A stretch of DNA of 19,728 nt from Acetobacteraceae bacterium (GTDB taxonomy: Bacteria > Pseudomonadota > Alphaproteobacteria > Acetobacterales > Acetobacteraceae). This document shows positions 1 to 6,300 of this stretch, piece after piece. Location of the stretch: assembly GCA_027489135.1 (NCBI GenBank), contig JAIYAI010000294.1, positions 1-19,728 of the forward strand, read 5' to 3'. Made by a program: the position numbers and the translations under genes. A model generated the notes under the pieces. It saw only the letters and a list, made by a program, of their open reading frames with translations. It searched no databases and was not told where the DNA came from. Within the stretch, counting starts at the first letter, position 1; each line of letters begins with the position of its first letter.

Positions 1-2550
1 ACCGAGGGCAGTGATACGCTGACCGGCGGGGACGGTATCGACAAGCTCGATCTCTCCGCCATCACGAATTTCGAGGAGGTCCGGATCTACGATGGGACCA
101 AGCCGATCTTCGCCACCAACTACGGCGGAGAGGTGGACCTGTCCGAAGGTACGGGCCGGTGGCGCAGCACCGGGGCCTTGGATTCCATCAGCGGGTTCGA
201 ACTGATCATCGGGTCGCAGCACCGCGACAGGCTGATCGGCAGCGCCGGGGCGGAGACGATCCTCGGTGGCGGCGACTGGGACTACATCGACGGCAAGGGC
301 GGCAACGACCGGATCGAGGTCTCGATGCCGCCGCTCGTGTTCCTGCGCCCGCTCGAGGGCAGCGTCGTCTTCGGCGGCTCCGGCGACGATACGATCACTG
401 GCGGCAGCGGCGAGGACCTGCTGGATGGCGGGCTTGGAAACGACCTGATGTTCGACGGGCCGGAACCCTTCCTGTACAAGATCCCGCCCAATACCGACCG
501 TGTGAGCATGTTCGGCGGCGACGGCAACGACACGATGCGGGCCTACTGGCACCTCACCGACATGGACGGCGGAGAGGGCGACGACCTGATCTTCCTCGAT
601 CAGAACGAGAATCCGGACTACTCGAAGCCCGGCGACAACGACATCCTGGCCGAGGGTGGCGGCGGCCAGGACGTGATCCACGGCAGCGCCATGATCGACA
701 AGCTCCTGGGCGGCGCCGGAAACGATACGCTCTACGGGGAGTTGAACTTCGATACGCTCATCGGAGGGGCGGGCGCCGACCTGCTCGACGGGGGCCCGGA
801 TCTCGGTACGCGGTACTACCCCCTCTACAATCCCCCTGCGTTGGATGACCTCTTCCGCGGTGTCTTCGGCGTCGACGTGGCGTCGTATGAGGGGGATACG
901 GCGGGCGTCACTGTCAACCTGCAGACCGGCACGGGCAGCGGCGGCGAGGCGCAGGGCGACACCCTGGTCGGCATCGAGGGGCTGATCGGCGGCAGCGGCA
1001 ACGACGTGCTGATCGGGAACGGCAAGGCATCCGGGCTGACGGGCGGTGCGGGGAACGACACCCTGCGCGGTGGCGACGACGTGCTCGCCGCTACCACGGA
1101 TGAGTATGGTAAGCTCCAGACAAACCAGGGCGATGCGCTGAGTGGCGGCTCGGGCGACGACCGCATCGAGTCCGGGTCCGACTCCGGTCGCACCACGCCG
1201 ATCATCATGGAGTTTGTCTCCGGCGGCTCGATCATCCTGCGCTTCGAGAATGCGCTGAACGGCGACGCCGGCAACGACACGCTCATCGGCAGCAACGTCA
1301 TGGAGCGGGCGTCGGGCGGCGAGGGCAACGACAGCCTGGAGGGCCTTGGCGCGAACGACATCCTCGACGGCAACGAGGGGAACGACACCATCGACGCCGG
1401 GGACGGCGACGATCTCGTGGATGGCGATGCCGGAGCCGATCGCCTCATCGGCGCGGCCGATCGGGATACGCTCTACGGCCGCGAGGATGGCGATACGCTG
1501 ATCGGCGGCGAAGGCGACGACCGACTGGACGGCGACCAGGGTGCCGACAGCATGGAGGGCGGCGCGGGCGCGGATCTCTTCGCCTTCGACGAGTTCGACC
1601 TGGTCGGCGGGAATGGGCTTGCGGGGGCGGACACGATCACCGGCTTCGCCACCGGAATCGACCGGATCGACCTGCGGAGCTTTGCCGCGCGCGAATCCTT
1701 CGCCGTCGATTTCTTCGTGACCGCGGCGAGCGCGGCGGAGGCCTTCACGGCGGACGGCCAGGTGCAGTTCGTCGCCGGCACCGGCGGCGCGGACGGCTTG
1801 CTGCGCTTCAACCTGGATACCGACCTGTCGGACGCCGAGCATGTCGTGGTCCTGCGCGGTACGGGCGGGGCTTCGACCACCTTCGTCGCGGCCGACATCC
1901 TGCTGCCGGAGAGCGGTCTGACGCCGGTGAACCTGATCGGCGGCAGCGGGTTCGACGTCCTCGGCGGGCGCAACGGCGACGATACGCTGCAGGGCCGTGG
2001 CGGGAACGATCTGCTCGAAGGCCTGGCCGGCGACGACATCCTGCAGGGCCAGCAGGGCAATGATATGATCTTTGGCTCGGCCGGCGATGATCTACTGGAG
2101 GGTGGCGATGGCGACGACGAGCAGTACGGGGGGCAGGGCGCGGATTCGCTCGACGGCGGCGCCGGGAACGATACGCTGGGCAGCGGGACGGAAGACGATA
2201 CGCTGACCGGCGGCGCGGGCCAGGATGTCTTCACCTACAGTGTCGGCGGCACCTTCTGGTTCGATTCCGGCGCTCCGACCAAGACCGATGTGATCACGGA
2301 TTTCCAGCCCGGCCTCGACAAGATCGACCTGACCGGTCTCGCCACCTCCGGGACTCTCGTGGTGGTCGGCAACGCGACGACGCCCTTCACGGCGCAGTTC
2401 GGCGCGGTCCAGTTCCTGCCCTCGCTCGACGGTGGGCCGAGCTACCTTCGCTACAACCGCGATGAGGACCTGAACGACGCGGAGCTGGTGATCGTGCTGC
2501 TCGGGCAGGGGTCGGGGCCAGCGGTGGCGGCGGGCGACATCCTGTTCTGA
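1..2550 (+). CDS. RTX (hemolysin-type) calcium-binding protein, 5'-partial
   Basis: The frame is open from base 1, so the true start lies left of the window; an in-frame GTG at 133 is internal. The visible 849 residues carry many glycine/aspartate nonapeptides of the GGxGxDxxx type, the calcium-binding beta-roll of RTX proteins exported by type I secretion. A stretch around nt 870-1010 (VASYEG, VTVNLQTG, DTLVGIEGL) is the linker seen in many such proteins. Two related serralysin-C-terminal-like modules occur at residues ~525-638 and ~740-849, each with an I-TGF or I-TDF start, a D-IDL core and a final DIL[LF]. The second forms the extreme C-terminus, where the type I secretion signal normally lies. 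No catalytic domain is visible, and no ABC transporter, membrane fusion or TolC-like gene lies in the window. Expected role is a secreted or surface protein; the exact function is unknown. Confidence 0.93.
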   Translation, partial: TEGSDTLTGGDGIDKLDLSAITNFEEVRIYDGTKPIFATNYGGEVDLSEGTGRWRSTGALDSISGFELIIGSQHRDRLIGSAGAETILGGGDWDYIDGKGGNDRIEVSMPPLVFLRPLEGSVVFGGSGDDTITGGSGEDLLDGGLGNDLMFDGPEPFLYKIPPNTDRVSMFGGDGNDTMRAYWHLTDMDGGEGDDLIFLDQNENPDYSKPGDNDILAEGGGGQDVIHGSAMIDKLLGGAGNDTLYGELNFDTLIGGAGADLLDGGPDLGTRYYPLYNPPALDDLFRGVFGVDVASYEGDTAGVTVNLQTGTGSGGEAQGDTLVGIEGLIGGSGNDVLIGNGKASGLTGGAGNDTLRGGDDVLAATTDEYGKLQTNQGDALSGGSGDDRIESGSDSGRTTPIIMEFVSGGSIILRFENALNGDAGNDTLIGSNVMERASGGEGNDSLEGLGANDILDGNEGNDTIDAGDGDDLVDGDAGADRLIGAADRDTLYGREDGDTLIGGEGDDRLDGDQGADSMEGGAGADLFAFDEFDLVGGNGLAGADTITGFATGIDRIDLRSFAARESFAVDFFVTAASAAEAFTADGQVQFVAGTGGADGLLRFNLDTDLSDAEHVVVLRGTGGASTTFVAADILLPESGLTPVNLIGGSGFDVLGGRNGDDTLQGRGGNDLLEGLAGDDILQGQQGNDMIFGSAGDDLLEGGDGDDEQYGGQGADSLDGGAGNDTLGSGTEDDTLTGGAGQDVFTYSVGGTFWFDSGAPTKTDVITDFQPGLDKIDLTGLATSGTLVVVGNATTPFTAQFGAVQFLPSLDGGPSYLRYNRDEDLNDAELVIVLLGQGSGPAVAAGDILF

Positions 2551-2589
2551 GCGGACGTGCGGCGAGGGACGGCGCCGCGTTGACTCTCC

Positions 2590-2640
2590 TCCCTCTGATT
2601 GGTCCGGAACGCATGTTCGTATGGACCGATCGAGGAGGGA
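2590..2640 (+). promoter_or_regulatory. Long imperfect hairpin covering the Shine-Dalgarno of the next gene
   Basis: Bases 2590-2605 pair with 2623-2640: 16 pairs, two of them G-U, with a 2-base bulge at 2633-2634 and a 17-base loop that itself holds GAAC/GTTC. The right arm contains the whole GAGGAGG ribosome binding site (2632-2638) of the ATG at 2644. The structure lies 40 bases after the RTX stop, so it could instead be the RTX terminator, although no T-tract follows. The pairing is seen directly; the regulatory role is inference. Confidence 0.5.
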
Positions 2641-2643
2641 TGG

Positions 2644-3123
2644 ATGGCGAAGATCCGCATCGCCCCTGTGGTCGCGTTCCGCAGCGGCGGCCTGCCGTTC
2701 GACGGCGCCGTCCTGTGGGTGCGCGGCGTCCTTCCGGAGGACCGGATCGGAATCGCGGCGACCGTCTCCCCCGACGGCACCCAGATGACCTGGGACGGCA
2801 CCAACGTCCTCTTCGGCGGCACGCTCATCGGCACCGCCTCCGACGGGCAAGGCGAAGCCTTCCTGGTCCCGTTCGGCCCGGGCGCGACCGAGGGGGCGAT
2901 CGACACGCTGCTGCAGGCGCTGACCTACGCCAATGCCAGCGACACGCAGACGGCGATCCGGCGGCTCTCCTTCGAGATGACGACAGCCGACGGCACGACG
3001 CTGAACGGGCCGCAAGCGCCGCGCTTCGTGGCGGCGTGGAGCCCGCTGGACCTCGTCGCAGGAGGCATCCGGCGAGCGTCTGCTCCTACCGACCAGCCGC
3101 CTGAAGGCCCGGGTCGCATATGA
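2644..3123 (+). CDS. Orphan cadherin-like/RTX-associated repeat-domain protein (159 aa)
   Basis: The ATG at 2644 is chosen because GAGGAGG at 2632-2638 sits 5 bases upstream; an earlier in-frame start at 2599 would lie inside the hairpin. Residues ~20-118 match the roughly 100-residue beta-sandwich repeat common in giant RTX/type I-secreted adhesins. Landmarks are a GT-NVLFGGTLIGTASDG block, an aliphatic-Q-ALTYANASD block and R-LSFEMTTADG. In those proteins the repeat occurs in long tandem arrays; here one copy stands alone with a short proline-rich tail and no signal peptide. It follows the RTX gene by 93 bases on the same strand and may be co-expressed. It could be a genuine small accessory protein or a leftover from a collapsed giant gene; the clean ribosome site favours expression. 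Function unknown. Confidence 0.65.
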   Translation: MAKIRIAPVVAFRSGGLPFDGAVLWVRGVLPEDRIGIAATVSPDGTQMTWDGTNVLFGGTLIGTASDGQGEAFLVPFGPGATEGAIDTLLQALTYANASDTQTAIRRLSFEMTTADGTTLNGPQAPRFVAAWSPLDLVAGGIRRASAPTDQPPEGPGRI

Positions 3124-3191
3124 CGTTTTGATGATTCTCTGGTGACATCCCGCTCTTCCTGTCGACACGACGCGCCGCACGGCCCCATCGA

Positions 3192-3209
3192 TCCGGGACC
3201 GTTCCCGGA
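3192..3209 (+). other. Perfect 7-bp hairpin before the STAS remnant
   Basis: TCCGGGA (3192-3198) pairs perfectly with TCCCGGA (3203-3209) around a 4-base loop. It overlaps the GGAG (3207-3210) serving the ATG at 3220 and lies 68 bases after the preceding stop. It could be a weak terminator or a translation-masking hairpin; there is no T-tract. Confidence 0.3.
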
Positions 3210-3219
3210 GCCCAACCGC

Positions 3220-3292
3220 ATGCAGTGCAGCACTGTCGAGATCGATTCCCGCACCACTCGCGTCATTCTCGCCGGCCGGCTGGACGCGGCGG
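3220..3292 (+). pseudogene. STAS-domain (anti-sigma-factor antagonist-like) gene, N-terminal remnant
   Basis: From the ATG at 3220 (GGAG 9 bases upstream) the frame reads MQCSTVEID, TTRVILAGRLDAA. This is the first beta-strand and turn of STAS domains, where a V-L-GRLDA pattern is characteristic. After ~24 residues the similarity stops abruptly. The frame stays open only because it then becomes a shadow of the downstream glycerophosphodiesterase frame. The rest of the roughly 100-residue domain, including the helix with the regulatory Ser/Thr, is missing. I read this as a gene cut by a deletion whose right end lies in the next feature. The break is placed at ~3285-3300 by loss of similarity and is approximate. 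Confidence 0.5.
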
Positions 3293-3805
3293 CTGAAGGG
3301 CACGGCGTGCGAGACGATTCAGACGCTCGCCGCCGTCGCGCGGATCTTCGCGCCCACGCCGATCGGGCTTCGGGTGGAGCTGAAGCCCGATGCGGAGGGC
3401 GTTCCCTATCCCGGCCTCGCCGCCGCGACGCTCGGCGTGCTGGCGGCGGAGGGCCTTGCGGCGCGCAGCGTCATCACCGCCTTCCAGGCACCGATGCTGG
3501 TGGAGGCGATCGGCCTCGGCCAGCCCGCCGGGCGCACCATCTGGCTGCTGGCGCCGCGCACGCAGCGGGAGACCGGGTTGGCGGGCGCCATCGCCGCGGC
3601 CCGCGCGCAGGGCATCGGCGGCATTGGGTTGCACGCGTCGCTGTGCGATGCCGACAGCATGGCGTCGCTGCGCGACGCGGGGCTGTCCGCCGGGGCCTGG
3701 GCGGTGAACGGGGAGGCCGAGACGCGGCGTATCCTCGCGCTGCGTCCCGACGCCTTCACCACGGACGATCCCGTCCTGGCGCTGCGGCTGCTGCACGCCG
3801 CGTGA
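3293..3805 (+). pseudogene. Glycerophosphodiester phosphodiesterase, N-terminally truncated
   Basis: In frame with the stop at 3803-3805, coding similarity begins near 3293 and includes TIQTLAAVARIFAPTP and LRVELKPD. The latter is the GDPD strand with a catalytic-site Glu/Lys pair. It continues through a helix ending in SVITAFQ, then GAWAVNG (the usual G-WTVN motif) and a final DAFTTDDP (the usual D-I-TD-P). The family N-terminus, with the HRG motif and the metal-binding EN/D residues, is absent, and no credible start with a ribosome site precedes the fragment. It should therefore be inactive. An intact enzyme would cleave glycerophosphodiesters to glycerol-3-phosphate and an alcohol. The gene just downstream is a phytase-like esterase, so an ancestral pair for phosphoester scavenging is plausible (inference). 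Confidence 0.7.
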
Positions 3806-3812
3806 ACATCCT

Positions 3813-3834
3813 GCCGCCGGACCGTCACGGCGGC
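3813..3834 (+). terminator. Possible terminator hairpin after the GDPD remnant
   Basis: GCCGCCG (3813-3819) pairs perfectly with CGGCGGC (3828-3834) around an 8-base loop, starting 7 bases after the GDPD stop. No T-run follows, so this is only a candidate. Confidence 0.3.
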
Positions 3835-3889
3835 GTCATCGCCCTGCAACCTGCGTCCGCTACCCGGGCCCGCCCCCGGGAGACAGAGC

Positions 3890-5260
3890 ATGCGATTCAC
3901 CGCGACCTTCCTCGCCGCCAGCCTGCTGGCCGGCACCGCGCTGGCCGACCAGCGCGTCGAGGCCAGCCTGGCCGGCCACGCCATCCTGCCGGCCTACACC
4001 ATGACCCTGCCGCCGGCCGATGCGCCGCGGGAGGCGCTGGTCTCCGGCCGCTTCGCGGGCCCGGGCAACCTGCGCGTGGACCGGCCGGGTAGCATCCCCG
4101 GCACGACCGGCACGGCGCCGAACACCCGGCCCACCGGCATCGCCTTCCCCTTCATCGGCCAGCCCGTGCAGGGCTTCTCCGGCATCAAGCCGGTGGCGGG
4201 CGAGCCGGGCGCCTACTGGGTGCTGACCGACAATGGCTTCGGATCGAAGCGCAACAGCCCCGACGCGCTGCTGATGGTGCACAAGGTCCGGCCGGACTGG
4301 CGCAGCGGCCAGGTCGCGGTGGAGCAGACCATCTTCCTCTCCGACCCCAACCGCATGGTGCCCTTCCGCATCACCCATGACGGCACGGCGGAGCGCTACC
4401 TGACCGGCGCCGATTTCGACCTCGAGAGCATCCAGCCCGTCGGCGACGGCTTCTGGATCGGCGAGGAGTTCGGGCCCTTCCTGATCCACATCGACGGCCA
4501 GGGCCGCGTGCGGCGCGTGGTGGAGACGCAGCTGGACGGCGCGGTGCTGCGCAGCCCCGATCATCCGGCGCTGCAGGTCGCGGCGTCGCCCACGGCCGGC
4601 GTGGCCTTCCGCGCCCGGCGCAGCGGCGGCTACGAGGGCATGGCGGCGAGCCCCGACGGCAGCCGGCTCTACGCCCTGCTGGAGCAGCCGATCTTCGCCG
4701 CGGGCAGCGACCAGCCCGAGGGGCAGTTCCTCCGCATCATCGAGTTCGACACGGAGAAGGGCGAATGGACCGGCCGCAGCCTGAAATACCGGCTGGAGCA
4801 AGGCGCAACGGCCATCGGTGACTTCAACATGATCGACGACCGCCGCGCCCTGGTGATCGAGCGCGACAACGGGGAGGGCGACCCGGGCCTGTCCTGTACG
4901 GACCAGCGCCGCCTGCCCGCCTGCTTCCCGACGCCGGCGCGCTTCAAGCGGATCTACGTGATCGACCTGCAGGCCGTCGATGCCGAGGGCTTCGTCCGGA
5001 AGCTCGGCCATATCGACCTGATGGCGATCCGCGATCCCGAGGGGCTGGCACGGCAGCGCGGGGACATCCCGGCGGATCTTCCGCGCGACCGCTTCACCTT
5101 TCCCTTCTTCACGATCGAGGACGTGGCGATGGTGGATGCCGAGCACATCATCGTGGCGAACGACAACAACCTGCCGTTCAGCGCGGGTCGCCACCTGACC
5201 CGGGCTGACGACAACGAGTTCATCCTGCTGCGGGTGCCGGAGCTGCTGCGGCTCCGCTGA
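3890..5260 (+). CDS. Exported phytase-like esterase family protein (456 aa)
   Basis: The ATG at 3890 is preceded by GGGAGA (3878-3883). Residues 1-19 form a Sec signal peptide ending ALA before Asp20, so the mature protein should be periplasmic or secreted. The rest matches the 'esterase-like activity of phytase' (Phytase-like) beta-propeller family. Visible blocks are QGFSGI with a following YWVLTDNGFG, the FDLESIQ and FWIGEEFGP strands, YEGMAASPDGSRLYALLEQP, GDFNMIDDRRALVIERDN and a final IIVANDNNLPF with DDNEFI. Length is normal for the family and no motif is interrupted. Substrate is not established for most members; phosphoester or other ester hydrolysis is assumed from the family name. 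It sits 84 bases after the GDPD remnant and ends at a strong hairpin. Confidence 0.88.
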   Translation: MRFTATFLAASLLAGTALADQRVEASLAGHAILPAYTMTLPPADAPREALVSGRFAGPGNLRVDRPGSIPGTTGTAPNTRPTGIAFPFIGQPVQGFSGIKPVAGEPGAYWVLTDNGFGSKRNSPDALLMVHKVRPDWRSGQVAVEQTIFLSDPNRMVPFRITHDGTAERYLTGADFDLESIQPVGDGFWIGEEFGPFLIHIDGQGRVRRVVETQLDGAVLRSPDHPALQVAASPTAGVAFRARRSGGYEGMAASPDGSRLYALLEQPIFAAGSDQPEGQFLRIIEFDTEKGEWTGRSLKYRLEQGATAIGDFNMIDDRRALVIERDNGEGDPGLSCTDQRRLPACFPTPARFKRIYVIDLQAVDAEGFVRKLGHIDLMAIRDPEGLARQRGDIPADLPRDRFTFPFFTIEDVAMVDAEHIIVANDNNLPFSAGRHLTRADDNEFILLRVPELLRLR

Positions 5261-5273
5261 TCTGGCGGCCAGG

Positions 5274-5300
5274 GCCGCGCGCCGCCCTACGGCGCGCGGC
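5274..5300. terminator. Perfect 11-bp hairpin between convergent genes
   Basis: GCCGCGCGCCG (5274-5284) and CGGCGCGCGGC (5290-5300) are exact reverse complements around the loop CCCTA. It begins 14 bases after the phytase-like stop. The loop contains the TAG stop of the minus-strand gene (5287-5289), so the right arm encodes that gene's last codons. Its placement between converging genes suggests a bidirectional terminator, though no T-tract is present on either strand. Confidence 0.6.
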
Positions 5301-5532
5301 TCCAGTCCGGGCCGTCGAGCAGCCTGTCGACCTGCTGGCGCGCCTCCTCGAGCAATGTCGCCAGGCCGTTCGGGACACTGTTGCGGAGCCGAATGGCGTT
5401 ATCCCGGCCGGCGGTCCGTCGAACGCCGCCTGGCGGACGGATGGTGACGATCCACCCGAGCCCGCCATCATCGAGGATCTCGAAGCGATGCGCACGATAG
5501 CTGCGCGTGGACACGCTTCGGACCTTCGGCAT
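5287..5532 (-). CDS. Small conserved-looking hypothetical protein (81 aa)
   Basis: The ATG at 5532 is chosen because GAGGG lies 6 bases upstream; a GTG two codons earlier would overlap that site. The protein opens with a basic segment, then SYRAHRFEILDDGGLGWIV followed by a PPGG turn, and ends with LLEEARQQVDRLLDG, a charged amphipathic helix. This beta-strand/PPGG/helix layout resembles small uncharacterised proteins of Rhodospirillales and Rhizobiales; that is recollection, not a search result. There is no signal peptide, membrane segment or cysteine. It converges on the phytase-like gene and has no operon partner. Function unknown. Confidence 0.6.
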   Translation of the reverse strand: MPKVRSVSTRSYRAHRFEILDDGGLGWIVTIRPPGGVRRTAGRDNAIRLRNSVPNGLATLLEEARQQVDRLLDGPDWSRAP

Positions 5533-5671
5533 CGCCACCCTCGATATCCGATGACCAGCAGGGTTGTCTATGCGGCGCTATGAGTCAACCGCACCGAGTC
5601 GGGAGCTTCGAAACGGGGATGGGGAGCGCGGGGGAACTGCCCCCTGACCAGCCCCCATCGAGTGGTCCGGG

Positions 5672-5906
5672 TGGCACTTACTGAACCAGCGCGACTGTCG
5701 CTCCAGGGCCGCTCCCTGGCATCGTCATCACCACGGTCTTCGGCGCGAGTATGCCCGCTGGCGCCAGGCGCAGGCCGTGATCGCCGAGATGCCCAAGCGC
5801 GACCTGCTTACCGCGGGGCTGCTGATCAAGACGATCAACGGAAACGCGATCCGACATCCTCTCATCGGCACCGCCAACAAGGGCCGCAGCGGACATGGTC
5901 AAGCTG
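5672..5906 (+). pseudogene. Phage terminase small subunit (P27 family) remnant with a 1-base frameshift
   Basis: Frame 2 reads EYARWRQAQAVIAEMPKRDL and then GLLIKTINGNAIRHPLIGTANK, the C-terminal half of P27-type terminase small subunits (usual pattern A-RW-AEAVI ... GLLIKT-NGN---NPLIG-ANK). At ~5880 one extra G shifts the frame. Removing it continues the protein as AAADMVKL, which is the expected next block. The N-terminal part upstream of ~5740 is degraded and no start or ribosome site is visible. An intact protein would bind phage DNA for packaging. No capsid, portal or integrase gene is nearby, so this is debris. Confidence 0.6.
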
Positions 5907-6074
5907 TCCGAGAGGAACGAGGCGCTGGGCTGCGCCGCGCTGGCCCACGCTGCACGCTGGCTGCTCGGCGCCGGTCGCTACGGCGAGAGATTCTGGCAGC
6001 AGCAGCGAGAGCAGATGGCCGATGCCACGCTGCGGCCGAGCGACCTTCCCACATGCAGGAAGGTCGCGGACTGA
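5907..6074 (+). pseudogene. Phage terminase large subunit, C-terminal remnant
   Basis: Directly after the terminase small-subunit piece, the same frame (frame 3) reads SERNEALGCAALAHAARWLL, GAGRYGERFW and on to a TGA at 6072-6074, 55 residues in all. RNEALDC followed by an alanine-rich A-AA-LG helix is the signature end of GpA-type terminase large subunits; here its Asp is Gly. The ATPase and nuclease domains, several hundred residues, are missing. The two terminase pieces have been brought together by an internal deletion. Confidence 0.5.
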
Positions 6075-6300
6075 CCGCCAACGGCCGCACCCGACACCCA
6101 GCGCCCACGCTCATGACTCGCGCCACGTGGCGGCGACTGGCTTCGCCGAATGGAGGACGATCATGGACCCGACCATCATTGCCTGGGCGCGGGCGCAGTG
6201 AGCGCGACCTGGCTGAAGCGGGAGACGGCTCTGGTGGCCGCCACGATCGTCGCGAAACCTGTCGGCAGAAGCCGGTCGGCGTGCACCCAGATCTAGGCTT
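6075..6300. other. Gene-free stretch with possible phage debris
   Basis: No intact gene is seen. A GGAGG at 6152-6156 precedes an ATG at 6163, but that frame ends after 12 residues. A second short frame from a GTG at 6198 reads SATWLKRETALVAATIVAK before ending. These may be broken phage structural genes, but I cannot assign them. The stretch ends at the stop of the hydantoinase operon on the other strand. Confidence 0.4.

Noticed and set aside
282..2234. Long serine/proline-rich open frames on the minus strand
   Set aside because: They are mirror frames of the RTX coding strand, driven by GC-rich codons, with no recognisable domain.
200..2250. Tandem short DNA repeats resembling a repeat array or CRISPR
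   Set aside because: They are the degenerate GGxGxD codon repeats of the RTX gene, lacking identical repeats and unique fixed-length spacers.
3142..4092. A 316-residue plus-strand frame spanning the STAS and GDPD regions
   Set aside because: Only codons ~3220-3292 look like protein; the rest is an arginine/alanine-rich shadow of the GDPD and phytase-like frames.
3860..5194. A 444-residue minus-strand frame opposite the phytase-like gene
   Set aside because: It is antisense to a gene with clear family motifs and a signal peptide, and its own translation shows no domain.
5630..5645. GGGGG-AACTG-CCCCC stem as a terminator
   Set aside because: Only 5 pairs in a homopolymeric GC context, with no gene ending beside it.
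6163..6201. 12-codon frame MDPTIIAWARAQ with a strong GGAGG
   Set aside because: Too short to support as a gene; noted only as possible phage debris.
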